From Eubacteriales bacterium (GTDB taxonomy: Bacteria; Bacillota; Clostridia; Lachnospirales; Lachnospiraceae), in contig JAUNGV010000003.1 of the NCBI GenBank assembly GCA_030524225.1, forward strand, positions 1 to 64,000: a DNA stretch of 64,000 nt. The letters run 5' to 3'. Within the stretch, counting starts at the first letter, position 1; each line of letters begins with the position of its first letter. The notes under the pieces are model-generated. The model saw only the letters and a list, made by a program, of their open reading frames with translations. It was not told the DNA's origin and did no database searches. Shown one piece after another: positions 33,006 through 40,709 of the stretch. Made by a program: the position numbers and the translations under genes.

Positions 33006-34761
33006 CGCTTTGAAAAAAATCTGGGATTTTGCGGGAACAGAGCAGAACAATATCAGGAAAGCGGTGCTTCTCAACTTTATTTACGCCGTCTTTTATATGA
33101 TGCAGATTGCGGCGGTTTACCGGATTGTGACAGCGCTGACGGATGGGGAGAGCGGCGCGGCCCCTGCATGGGAGGCGTTTGGGCTGGTGCTGGTCAGTAT
33201 TGCGGGAATGGCGCTGATTAAGACCTTTTCCCAGCTGCAGCAGACCCACGCCGGATACTTTATGGCGGCGAACCGCCGGATTGAGATCGGCGAGAGGTTA
33301 AAGCGTGTGCCCATGGGATATTTCAACGACAACAGTCTCGGGGAGCTGTCGGGAATCGCGACGACGACGCTGGAAAATGTCGAGATGACCGCGCCGATGG
33401 TGCTGATCAATATCTTCGGCGGTCTGATCAACGCTCTTGTCTTTACGGTGATGATTCTGCTGTTTGACTGGCGGATCGGCCTGCTCGTCGTTCTCGGGAT
33501 CGCGCTGTATCTGGCGGTGACCTCCGCGATGGAGAGGAAGTCGGTCGTTGCCGCGCCCCGGAGGCAGCGGTCGGAATCGGCTCTCGTCGCGGCGGTGCTG
33601 GAATATGTACAGGGAATGAGCGTCGTCAAATCCTTCGGGCTGGCCGGACGGGGCGATTGCAGGCTGCGGGAGGCGCTGGAGGAGAACCGGCGCAGCAATC
33701 TGGCGATGGAGCAGCTGTTCACCCCCTATACGATGGGACAGGGCTTTTCCGTGCAGCTCTTTGGCGTGCTGATGATGGGAGCCGCCGTGCTCTTTTATCT
33801 GCAGGGAAGCATGACGGTGACGAACGCGCTGATGGTCGTGGTGATATCCTTCCTCGTATTCGGACAGATCGAATCCGCGGGAAGCGGGATGTCGATCCTG
33901 CGCGTCGTCAGCAGTTCGATCGAGCAGGCGAACAGTATCAGTGAGGTGCCGCAGATGGATGAGGGAGGACGGGAGAGACAGCCGGACAGCCATGAGATCT
34001 GTCTGGAGGACGTCCGGTTCTCCTATGAGGACAGGGAGATTCTGCACGGGATCACAGTCCGAATCCCGGATCGGACGACGACGGCCATCGTGGGTCCCTC
34101 GGGTTCGGGGAAGACGACGCTGTGCAGTCTGATCGCGCGGTTCTGGGATGTGGACAGCGGACGGATCACGATCGGCGGGGAGGATGTGCGCGGGTATACC
34201 CTCGCCTCGCTGATGGATCAGATCTCGATGGTATTCCAGAACGTCTATCTGTTTGCCGATACGATTGAGAACAACATCAAATTCGGCAGGCCCCAGGCGA
34301 CGCACGAGGAGGTCGTGGCGGCGGCCAGGGCGGCGTGCTGCGACGATTTCATAGAGGCATTGCCGGACGGATATCAGACGGTGATCGGAGAGGGCGGCGC
34401 GTCTCTCTCCGGCGGCGAGAGACAGCGGATCTCGATTGCCCGGGCGATGTTAAAGGACGCGCCGGTCATCATTTTCGACGAGGCGACGGCAAACGTCGAT
34501 CCGGAGAACGAGGACAGACTGCAGCGGGCGATCGAGGCGCTGACCCGCGATAAGACGATTCTGATGATCGCGCACCGGTTGAAAACCGTGCAGAACGCCG
34601 ATCAGATTCTCGTCGTGGACGGCGGGTGCATCGTGCAGCAGGGCAGCCACGAGATGCTGCTGCAGGAGCCCGGCCTCTACGCCGACTTCGTGCGGGGCAG
34701 AGAGAAGGCCGCGCAGTGGAGAATGGGGAAACAGTTCAGCCAGCCGGATGTGACAGACTAA
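32998..34761 (+). CDS. ABC exporter half-transporter 2
   Basis: A 587-residue exporter subunit: six membrane helices (about 15-300), ATPase with Walker A GPSGSGKTT at about 366, signature LSGGE at 470, Walker B VIIFDEAT and H-loop AHR. Both subunits have an apparently complete Walker B glutamate, so neither site looks degenerate. It is co-translated with the preceding gene. Similar pairs in clostridia are annotated as multidrug or siderophore-type exporters/importers; I cannot choose between these. Confidence 0.92.
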   Translation: MLNALKKIWDFAGTEQNNIRKAVLLNFIYAVFYMMQIAAVYRIVTALTDGESGAAPAWEAFGLVLVSIAGMALIKTFSQLQQTHAGYFMAANRRIEIGERLKRVPMGYFNDNSLGELSGIATTTLENVEMTAPMVLINIFGGLINALVFTVMILLFDWRIGLLVVLGIALYLAVTSAMERKSVVAAPRRQRSESALVAAVLEYVQGMSVVKSFGLAGRGDCRLREALEENRRSNLAMEQLFTPYTMGQGFSVQLFGVLMMGAAVLFYLQGSMTVTNALMVVVISFLVFGQIESAGSGMSILRVVSSSIEQANSISEVPQMDEGGRERQPDSHEICLEDVRFSYEDREILHGITVRIPDRTTTAIVGPSGSGKTTLCSLIARFWDVDSGRITIGGEDVRGYTLASLMDQISMVFQNVYLFADTIENNIKFGRPQATHEEVVAAARAACCDDFIEALPDGYQTVIGEGGASLSGGERQRISIARAMLKDAPVIIFDEATANVDPENEDRLQRAIEALTRDKTILMIAHRLKTVQNADQILVVDGGCIVQQGSHEMLLQEPGLYADFVRGREKAAQWRMGKQFSQPDVTD

Positions 34762-34791
34762 AATCGTGCCCGCACGCATTTGAGCCTGTCG

Positions 34792-34947
34792 CACCCGGTT
34801 GAGGGAGCGCCAGATCATGAGCAAAGGCAGCCGCGAAGCGGTGGAAAGCGCGTTAGCGCGGCTTTGCGAATGGCGCAGGTTGAACGGGTACAACTGAAAA
34901 CGCAATATTCTCGGAAGTCTGCGCCCCGGCCAATGCCGGGGCGTTTT
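34792..34947 (+). ncRNA. Probable structured non-coding RNA with intrinsic terminator
   Basis: The sequence folds on paper into nested helices: ACCCG with CGGGT (34793-34797, 34885-34889), GCGCCA with TGGCGC (34807-34812, 34871-34876), GCAAAG with CTTTGC (34821-34826, 34862-34867), and two small hairpins inside (CCGC-GAA-GCGG and GCGC-GTTA-GCGC) that make a three-way junction. It ends in a perfect terminator, CGCCCCGGC-CAAT-GCCGGGGCG-TTTT (34922-34947). A TAAAAT at 34759 could be the -10. The compact junction and terminator remind me of raiA-type RNAs of clostridia, but I cannot confirm the class. It is not tmRNA, SRP RNA, RNase P or 6S. Confidence 0.6.
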
Positions 34948-34960
34948 GGCTGTGGAAACG

Positions 34961-35009
34961 GATATTCGCGTCGCCCCGTCGCGAGAAACGCTCCGGAAGG
35001 GAAGAAAAC
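34961..35009 (+). promoter_or_regulatory. Leader element copy F, truncated
   Basis: Only the 3' half remains: ATTCGCGTC, CCCCGTCGCGAGAAA, CGCTCC (34989-34994), GGAAGGGAAG. It is nearly identical to the matching part of copy D. The ATG at 35010 opens only 12 codons, so the gene it once served is gone. Confidence 0.6.
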
Positions 35010-35166
35010 ATGGTAAAATACAATAAAAGCGAAAAACGTTACATATAAGAAGAAAAATATAAGAATTACGTTACAAAACAGGGAAAATTATTGGGAATTA
35101 TGTGACGGGCTGACATGCAGAATAATGTGCAGGGGCGGGGGAAAGCGATGTTTCGGAGAAAAAGTG

Positions 35167-35262
35167 ATGATTTACACGCAGACCCATGACATTGGAAAGG
35201 TGTTGAATCATCAGCAGGCGATACTAGAAGCGTACCGGCAGGATATTGCGCGCTCCTGCATC
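35167..35262 (+). pseudogene. Fragment of a DUF4143-type ATPase
   Basis: About 30 codons (IYTQTHDIGKVLNHQQAILE, then AYRQDIAR) resemble the DUF4143 region of AAA_14/DUF4143 ATPases, where a V..Q..IL..Y..D pattern is usual. The frame then enters tandem repeat DNA. There is no ATPase domain upstream. Probably a remnant. Confidence 0.5.
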
Positions 35263-35295
35263 CGGCGTCGGATGCGACTGGCGAGAAATAAGAGC

Positions 35296-35412
35296 ATGAT
35301 ATTTCCGGAAGTAAAAAAGCGATATTTTCGGAAGTGAAAACATAATATTTTCGGAAGCGAAAGTGCGATATTCTTGGAAGTGAAAACTTGATATTCCCGG
35401 AAGTCGGAGATA
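35296..35412 (+). repeat. Five degenerate tandem repeats of about 22-23 bp
   Basis: Each unit has a GATATT core followed by TTCGGAAGT and an A-rich spacer. They lie between two ATPase gene fragments. A single related core (AATATTCTCGGAAGT) also occurs at 34904-34918, inside the ncRNA region. Confidence 0.7.
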
Positions 35413-35444
35413 TACTGGCGATATCTTTGTGTGTACGGAGGTGA

Positions 35445-35903
35445 CTATGGAATCCGGCTCTGCGCTCTAAGACAGCAATCCGTACCTCTCCCAAAAGACA
35501 ATTCGTGGATCCGTCTATTGCGGCGGCCGTTATGCGCTTGACCCCATCGAGATTGCTGGAGGATTTTAATTATTTTGGCTTCCTTTTTGAATCTCTGTGC
35601 GATCGGGATTTGCGGATCTACGCGGAAGCGATTGACGGTCAGGTATTCCATTACCGGGATGGAAGCGGTCTGGAAGCTGACGCTGTCATCGCTCTACACG
35701 ATGGACGCTGGGCTGCGGTAGAAGTCAAGCTGGGATCAAAAGAGATTGAAGAGGCTGCCGTGCATCTGTTGGATCTGAAACAGAAAGTTAATACAGAGAA
35801 AATGAAGGAACCTTCCTTTTTGATGATACTGACGGGAACAGAGCTTGCCTATCGCAGGGATGACGGCGTTTATGTTGTTCCTGTGGGCTGTCTGAAAGAG
35901 TAG
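35445..35903 (+). pseudogene. C-terminal remnant of an AAA_14/DUF4143 ATPase
   Basis: The open frame encodes LWNPALRSKTAIRTSPKRQF, VDPSIAAAVMRL, a DFNYFGFLFESLCDRDLRIY block and a PD-(D/E)XK-like end (YRDGSGLEADAVIALHDGRW, AVEVKLGS). These are the last ~150 residues of a family of roughly 430-residue ATPases; the ATPase domain is missing and a stop precedes the first conserved codon. A GTG at 35505 could still start translation of the nuclease-like part, but a remnant is more likely. Confidence 0.8.
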
Positions 35904-35930
35904 ATGGAGCGCTCCGGAATGGGGAAGCAT
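35904..35930 (+). promoter_or_regulatory. Leader element copy G, minimal
   Basis: Only the last module is left: GGAGCGCTCC, GGAATGGGGAAG, then the ATG at 35931. It begins exactly at the stop codon of the ATPase remnant. GGAGCG and CGCTCC overlap in one palindrome here. Confidence 0.5.
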
Positions 35931-36827
35931 ATGGAAGAAATCATGGTGGGATATGCCTCGGTGCATGAATATGAGCATGAGATTGTCAGACCGGACGACG
36001 GGCTGCCGGCGCGCTATTTTTTCAGCAATGACGGAAGGCCCGCGATGGTGCCGCTGCACTACCATGACGCTGTGGAGATCATGTACTGCACGAAAGGCTG
36101 CGTGTCAGTGACAAAGGGCAACGAGACCTTCCTGCTGCAGGAGGGGGATACGGTGGTGTATAACATCAATGAGATGCACATGACGCTCTGCCGCAACAGC
36201 TACACAACGGCCTATGTGATTCAGATTCTCGCGCCTTTTGTCCAGACAGTCAGCGGGATGTCGGAGACATCGTTCCGCGTGCCGCTCCTTTCTGATGGAA
36301 ACGCGACGCTGCGCCAGAGAGAGCAGGTGGAGGAACTGGAGCGATCGATCGAGTCGTTTTTCACTATCACGAAGGAACTGGCACAGGATCCCTGTCTCTT
36401 TATCCGGGCGCAGGGAAGCTTGTGCGAGATTCTCTACCAGCTGTTCCGCAATTTTCAAGACACGCAGGCAAAGGTGCCGCACCGCAACCAGAAGAATTAC
36501 GACAGAATCCGAAGGATCCGGGAGTATATCGACAGCCACTACGCGGCGGGGATTTCGCTGGAGAATATGGCGGCGCACATCGGGGTGAGCACTTCATATT
36601 TCTCCCGTTTTTTCACGGAGAATTTCGGACAGAGCTTTTTGCAGTACCTCTATCAGATCCGTCTGGAGCACGCCTATGTGGACGTGATCACGACGAATAC
36701 GCCGCTGCTGGAAGCGGCGTTGGACAACGGCTTTTCCAGCTATTCGCTGTTTAACACGAAATTCAAGGAGACGTACGGGCTGACGCCCGCCCAGGCAAGA
36801 CGGCTGTACTCGGGACAGAAGACGTAG
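35931..36827 (+). CDS. AraC-family regulator with cupin sensor domain
   Basis: A 298-residue AraC regulator. The N-terminal AraC-binding cupin (about 15-150; MVPLHYHDAVEIMYCTKGCV, LQEGDTVVYNINEMH) should bind a sugar. The C-terminal double helix-turn-helix (about 195-295) has ISLENMAAHIGVSTSYFSRF and a second repeat ending in FNTKFKETYGLTPAQARR. The ATG at 35931 follows GGAATGGGGA; an in-frame ATG at 35904 lies in the leader remnant. It most likely controls the GH78 gene 310 nt downstream. Confidence 0.9.
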   Translation: MEEIMVGYASVHEYEHEIVRPDDGLPARYFFSNDGRPAMVPLHYHDAVEIMYCTKGCVSVTKGNETFLLQEGDTVVYNINEMHMTLCRNSYTTAYVIQILAPFVQTVSGMSETSFRVPLLSDGNATLRQREQVEELERSIESFFTITKELAQDPCLFIRAQGSLCEILYQLFRNFQDTQAKVPHRNQKNYDRIRRIREYIDSHYAAGISLENMAAHIGVSTSYFSRFFTENFGQSFLQYLYQIRLEHAYVDVITTNTPLLEAALDNGFSSYSLFNTKFKETYGLTPAQARRLYSGQKT

Positions 36828-36986
36828 GGACAGGGGGATGCTCCGAAATGGGGAGTAGGATCTGCAAAAAAATGTTCTGTTTGTAAAGACCTCGTTTTAG
36901 AAACAGAGGCGGGCACAGCCACATCAGGATAATATCCGGTAGAAAACAGGGTGAAAACTGCATAGAATTCATTGCTTTTTCCTTCG

Positions 36987-37058
36987 TATAATGGAATACG
37001 GAGAAAAGGCTGATGGCACAGCGCGCCGATGGGAGTCCTGCTCCTGTCGGTGTTTTTT
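36987..37058 (+). promoter_or_regulatory. Promoter and leader terminator before the large GH78 gene
   Basis: TATAAT at 36987-36992 is a likely -10 without a good -35, fitting activator-dependent transcription. About 30 nt later a hairpin (CGCCGA...TCGGTG outer, GGAG-TCCTG-CTCC inner, 37024-37053) is followed by TTTTTTATTTT. It sits between promoter and start codon, so it could attenuate the gene, or simply end the AraC transcript. Confidence 0.5.
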
Positions 37059-37139
37059 ATTTTCGCCGAAGACGACTCTGAACGAATGCTGTATCGTGAC
37101 GGTGCGCGGAAAACAAGTGACAAGAAATGGAGATTGGGT

Positions 37140-40100
37140 ATGGGGATGACAGAGCTTTATGATTTTCAGGTGGAGTATCAGGATATGCCGCTGGGGCTGG
37201 ATTGTGAGAGACCGCGGTTTTCATGGAAAATGAAGACGGACCGGAAGAATGCGGCTCAGAGCGCGTACCGGCTGACAGTCCGGAAAGTGGGATTGCAGAG
37301 CACTTATCTTGTCTGGGACAGCGGCAGGATCGAGTCGGCCCGGAGCAACGAGATCTTCTATGAGGGTGAGGCGCTGGAAGCCTGCACCCGTTATGCAGCG
37401 CAGGTGTCTGTGTGGGATGAGCTCGGACAGGAGAGCCGGGCGCAGACATGGTTCGAGACGGGGCTGATGAATCCGTCGATCGGGGCGTGGGAGGGAGCAC
37501 AGTTTATCGGCCCGTCTCGCTATTCGATGTGCGCGGCCCTGCGCGGAATCTTTGCGATTGAGACCCGGCTGCGGTTTGCGCCGGGGAGCGGGCGCGGCGG
37601 TATCGTGTTCGGCGCGCAGGATGAGCGGCTGCTCGATTCGCGGATGAACGAGTACGGGATCGAGGGAGAGCACTGCATCCGGTATGAGTTGGATATGCGC
37701 AGCCTGCCGGCGCAGCTGCTGATCTACCGGATCGGCTACGCGAAGGGAGACAATGCCCGGGAGCCCTTCGCGCGCGTGACGGCGGCGGACTGGGAGAGCG
37801 GGGAGCCGGTGATTACGCAGGAGAACCGCTATGAGGAGCACACTCTCCGCGTCGAGGTGACGGGCGACTGCGCCTATGCGTATCTGGACGGTCATCTGAT
37901 CGACGCCGTGGAAAAGGAGTTCGACGGGCACAAGGTCAGGGAGCCGCGTCAGCTCAATCCCCGGCGGTTCAACGACTGCATCACCTACCCGCGTCTGAAT
38001 GAGATCGGCTTCTGCGCGGGCGAGGGGGACACGGTGTATTTCGAACGGCTCACGGTGCAGAATCTCCGGACGCCCTGCGCGGTGGTGGTGGAGGAGAGAC
38101 CCTCCGGCGGCCTGTATGGTGAGGAGAGTATTTTTGCCGGGAAGCTTCCCGCGGAGAACGGCTGGTTCTGCCTGCGCGGCGGCGTATCGGCGGCGGATGC
38201 GGACTGCGCCGGAGGCGCTGCCGTGACAGCGTGTCCGCGGTCGGTTTCGATTCCGATGCTGCGCACCGTTTTTTCTGTCAGAAAGGGAGCGAAGCTGCGC
38301 GCAGCCAGACTGTACGCGACGGCGCGGGGGATTTACGACTGCCGGATCAACGGAGAGGCGATCACACAGGAGTGGTTCGCGCCGGGCTGCTCGCAGTTTG
38401 ATAAGCATCTGATGTACCAGACGTACGATGTGACAGGACTGCTGCGGGAGGGAGAGAACGGAATCGGCGTCACGCTCGCCTCCGGCTGGTGGAGCGATGC
38501 GCAGACGTATGTGCTGCGCAATTACAATTACTACGGCGACCGGGAGTCCTTTCTGGGCAGGCTGGTGCTGACCTACGAGGACGGCAGCCGGGACGTGATT
38601 GTGACCGGCCCGGAGAGCTGGCGCTATTTCGGAAAGGGGCCGTACACCTACGCGGGATTTTTCCACGGAGAGAGGCTCGACGGGGGCAGACTCGATGTGT
38701 ACGAGAGGTATTCGCTGCCGGAGTATGATGAGAGCGGCTGGGAGGCGGCACAGGCGATTTGTCCCGACCCGATCCGGGGCTTTGACGACGTGCCGATCGC
38801 GTGCTTTGCGAACTGGCCGGATGTCAACGGACAGGAACCGGAACTGGTGGGCTCTTATCAGGCTCCGGTGCGGGAGTACTGCCGTGTGTGCGCCAAATCC
38901 ATGACCGAGCCGAGAAAAGGTCTCTATCTCTATGATCTGGAACAGGAAATGGCGGGCGTGCCGGAACTGACCTTCCACGAAAAGGCGGGAACCGTCGTGA
39001 CGATCCGGTACGGGGAGATGCTCTATCCGGCGCTGGAGGAATACGGCGGGATGTGCGGAATGATGCTGCTGGAAAATTACCGGGATGCGTCCAGCACGGA
39101 TATTTATATCTGCCGCGGCGATGAGGGCGGCGAGACGTACTGTCCGAAGTTCACCTTCCACGGCTACCGCTACATCGAGATCAGCGGGATCTCCCGGCCG
39201 CTGCCTCCGGAGGAGGTGGTCAGCATCCAGCTCTCCTCGATTCCGGAGCTCACGGGCGCATTCGAGAGCTCCCACGCGCTGCTCAACCGTTTTGTGGAAA
39301 ACGTGCGCTGGTCCCAGCTGTGCAATTTTATCAGCATCCCGACCGACTGCCCGCAGCGGAATGAGCGCATGGGCTGGGCAGGGGATACGCACGTATTCTG
39401 CGGCACGGCGAACCGGAACAGTGATCTGCGGCTCTTTTACTACCGCTCGCTGGAAGCATTCTGCGATCTGCAGAGAGAGAACGGACAGTTTCCCGAGGTG
39501 GCGCCCGCAGGCGGCGGCTTCGGCGGCATCACCTATGAGAGCGCGCCGATTTACATGACATGGGAGCTGTACCGGCTCTACGGGGACGGGGAGATCGTCC
39601 GCAAGATGTATCCGGCGCTGGAGCGCTACATGGAGTATCTGCGGGCACAGTCGATGCCGGGACTTACCTTTGTCGGGCCGCTGGGTGACTGGCTGGCACC
39701 GGAGGAGACGGATATGAATCTGCTCTGGAATGCCTTCTACGGGAGGGACTGCCTCCTGATGGGTAAGATGGCAGCGGTGCTCGGCGACCGGGAGAAAGAG
39801 GAGCGGTATGCGGCGCTCCACGAGGAGGCGGTCTCCTATTGGAACAGGACATTTGTGGACCCGCAGACGGGACGGACGGTGACGGCGGACGGCGCGCCGG
39901 TGGACACGCAGTGCTCCTATGCCCTGCCGCTGTGCTACGGCCTGATTCCGGAGGAAAACAGGGCGCTGATGGGAGAACATCTGGCGCGCAAGGTCAGGGA
40001 GAGCGGCTGCCGGATCACGACAGGGTTCTTTGGCACCGGCCTGATCAACGAGGCGCTGACGGAGACGGGACACGCTGATCTGGCGTTCTCTCTGATGCTG

Positions 40101-40520
40101 CAGACGGCGTATCCGTCGTGGCTCTATCCGGTCACCCAGGGGGCGACGACGATCTGGGAGCGCTGGAACTCTTATACTGTGGAAAACGGCTTTGGCGGCA
40201 ACAACGATATGAACTCCTTCAATCACTACTCGCTGGGCAGCGTCGTCTCGTGGCTCTACCGGACGGTACTGGGTATTCGTGAGGACGAGGAGAAGCCTGG
40301 CTACGCCCACTTCTTCCTGACACCGCACGCGCAGTCGCTGGACTGGGCGAAGGGTGGCATCGAGACAACCTACGGGCGGATTGAGAGCGCATGGGAGAGA
40401 GCGGAGGACGGCAAAAAGGTCTACCGCTTCCGGATTCCGGCGAACACGAGGGCGACGGTAACGCTTCCGGGACGGGAGCCGGAGGAGTACGGCGCGGGAG
40501 AGTATTGTATCGAAATGTAG
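37140..40520 (+). CDS. Large GH78 alpha-L-rhamnosidase
   Basis: A 1126-residue GH78 enzyme. An Fn3-like N-terminus (TELYDFQVEYQDMPLGLDCE) is followed by an inserted lectin/laminin-G-like domain (about 130-320, with RFAPGSGRGGIVFGAQDERL), which the other GH78 genes here lack. Then come the carbohydrate-binding domain, barrel and C-terminal domain. The acidic motif DCPQRNERMGWAGD is near residue 737 and the distal glutamate lies in TIWERW near 1007. No signal peptide. I take the ATG at 37140 with GGAG 7 nt upstream; 37146 is possible. It is flanked by the AraC gene and a strong terminator. Confidence 0.9.
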   Translation: MGMTELYDFQVEYQDMPLGLDCERPRFSWKMKTDRKNAAQSAYRLTVRKVGLQSTYLVWDSGRIESARSNEIFYEGEALEACTRYAAQVSVWDELGQESRAQTWFETGLMNPSIGAWEGAQFIGPSRYSMCAALRGIFAIETRLRFAPGSGRGGIVFGAQDERLLDSRMNEYGIEGEHCIRYELDMRSLPAQLLIYRIGYAKGDNAREPFARVTAADWESGEPVITQENRYEEHTLRVEVTGDCAYAYLDGHLIDAVEKEFDGHKVREPRQLNPRRFNDCITYPRLNEIGFCAGEGDTVYFERLTVQNLRTPCAVVVEERPSGGLYGEESIFAGKLPAENGWFCLRGGVSAADADCAGGAAVTACPRSVSIPMLRTVFSVRKGAKLRAARLYATARGIYDCRINGEAITQEWFAPGCSQFDKHLMYQTYDVTGLLREGENGIGVTLASGWWSDAQTYVLRNYNYYGDRESFLGRLVLTYEDGSRDVIVTGPESWRYFGKGPYTYAGFFHGERLDGGRLDVYERYSLPEYDESGWEAAQAICPDPIRGFDDVPIACFANWPDVNGQEPELVGSYQAPVREYCRVCAKSMTEPRKGLYLYDLEQEMAGVPELTFHEKAGTVVTIRYGEMLYPALEEYGGMCGMMLLENYRDASSTDIYICRGDEGGETYCPKFTFHGYRYIEISGISRPLPPEEVVSIQLSSIPELTGAFESSHALLNRFVENVRWSQLCNFISIPTDCPQRNERMGWAGDTHVFCGTANRNSDLRLFYYRSLEAFCDLQRENGQFPEVAPAGGGFGGITYESAPIYMTWELYRLYGDGEIVRKMYPALERYMEYLRAQSMPGLTFVGPLGDWLAPEETDMNLLWNAFYGRDCLLMGKMAAVLGDREKEERYAALHEEAVSYWNRTFVDPQTGRTVTADGAPVDTQCSYALPLCYGLIPEENRALMGEHLARKVRESGCRITTGFFGTGLINEALTETGHADLAFSLMLQTAYPSWLYPVTQGATTIWERWNSYTVENGFGGNNDMNSFNHYSLGSVVSWLYRTVLGIREDEEKPGYAHFFLTPHAQSLDWAKGGIETTYGRIESAWERAEDGKKVYRFRIPANTRATVTLPGREPEEYGAGEYCIEM

Positions 40521-40530
40521 AGAGCATGGG

Positions 40531-40567
40531 CTGTGAAAAACGGATTCCCGTTTTTCACAGTCTTTTT
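40531..40567 (+). terminator. Intrinsic terminator after GH78
   Basis: Perfect 12-bp stem CTGTGAAAAACG / CGTTTTTCACAG with loop GATTCC, then TCTTTTT. Confidence 0.9.
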
Positions 40568-40709
40568 ATGAAGGCAAAAGCATCTGCCGGATAAAACTGT
40601 TTGACTGGACCAGGCACAGTTGTCCGTGGACTGGGTGATACAGGAGAGATTCACCTCGCTGCCGCCATTTTGTAGTATACTAAAAGTATTTCAATCACGG
40701 AGGGGTGCT

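Noticed and set aside
34792..34947. Group II intron end, SRP RNA, tmRNA or RNase P RNA
   Set aside because: None of the diagnostic core motifs of these RNAs is present.
35296..35412. CRISPR array
   Set aside because: Repeats are contiguous and degenerate, with no spacers and no cas genes.
36838..36860. Possible ninth leader copy (GCTCCGAAATGGGGAG)
   Set aside because: Lacks CGCTCCGGAAT, upstream hairpins and an adjacent start codon; may be chance.
37221..40328. Open frame of about 1000 codons antisense to the large GH78 gene
   Set aside because: Arg/His-rich translation without domains; shadow of a GC-rich gene. The same applies to long antisense frames at 49094-51673, 11770-12870, 24297-25736 and 31227-32561.
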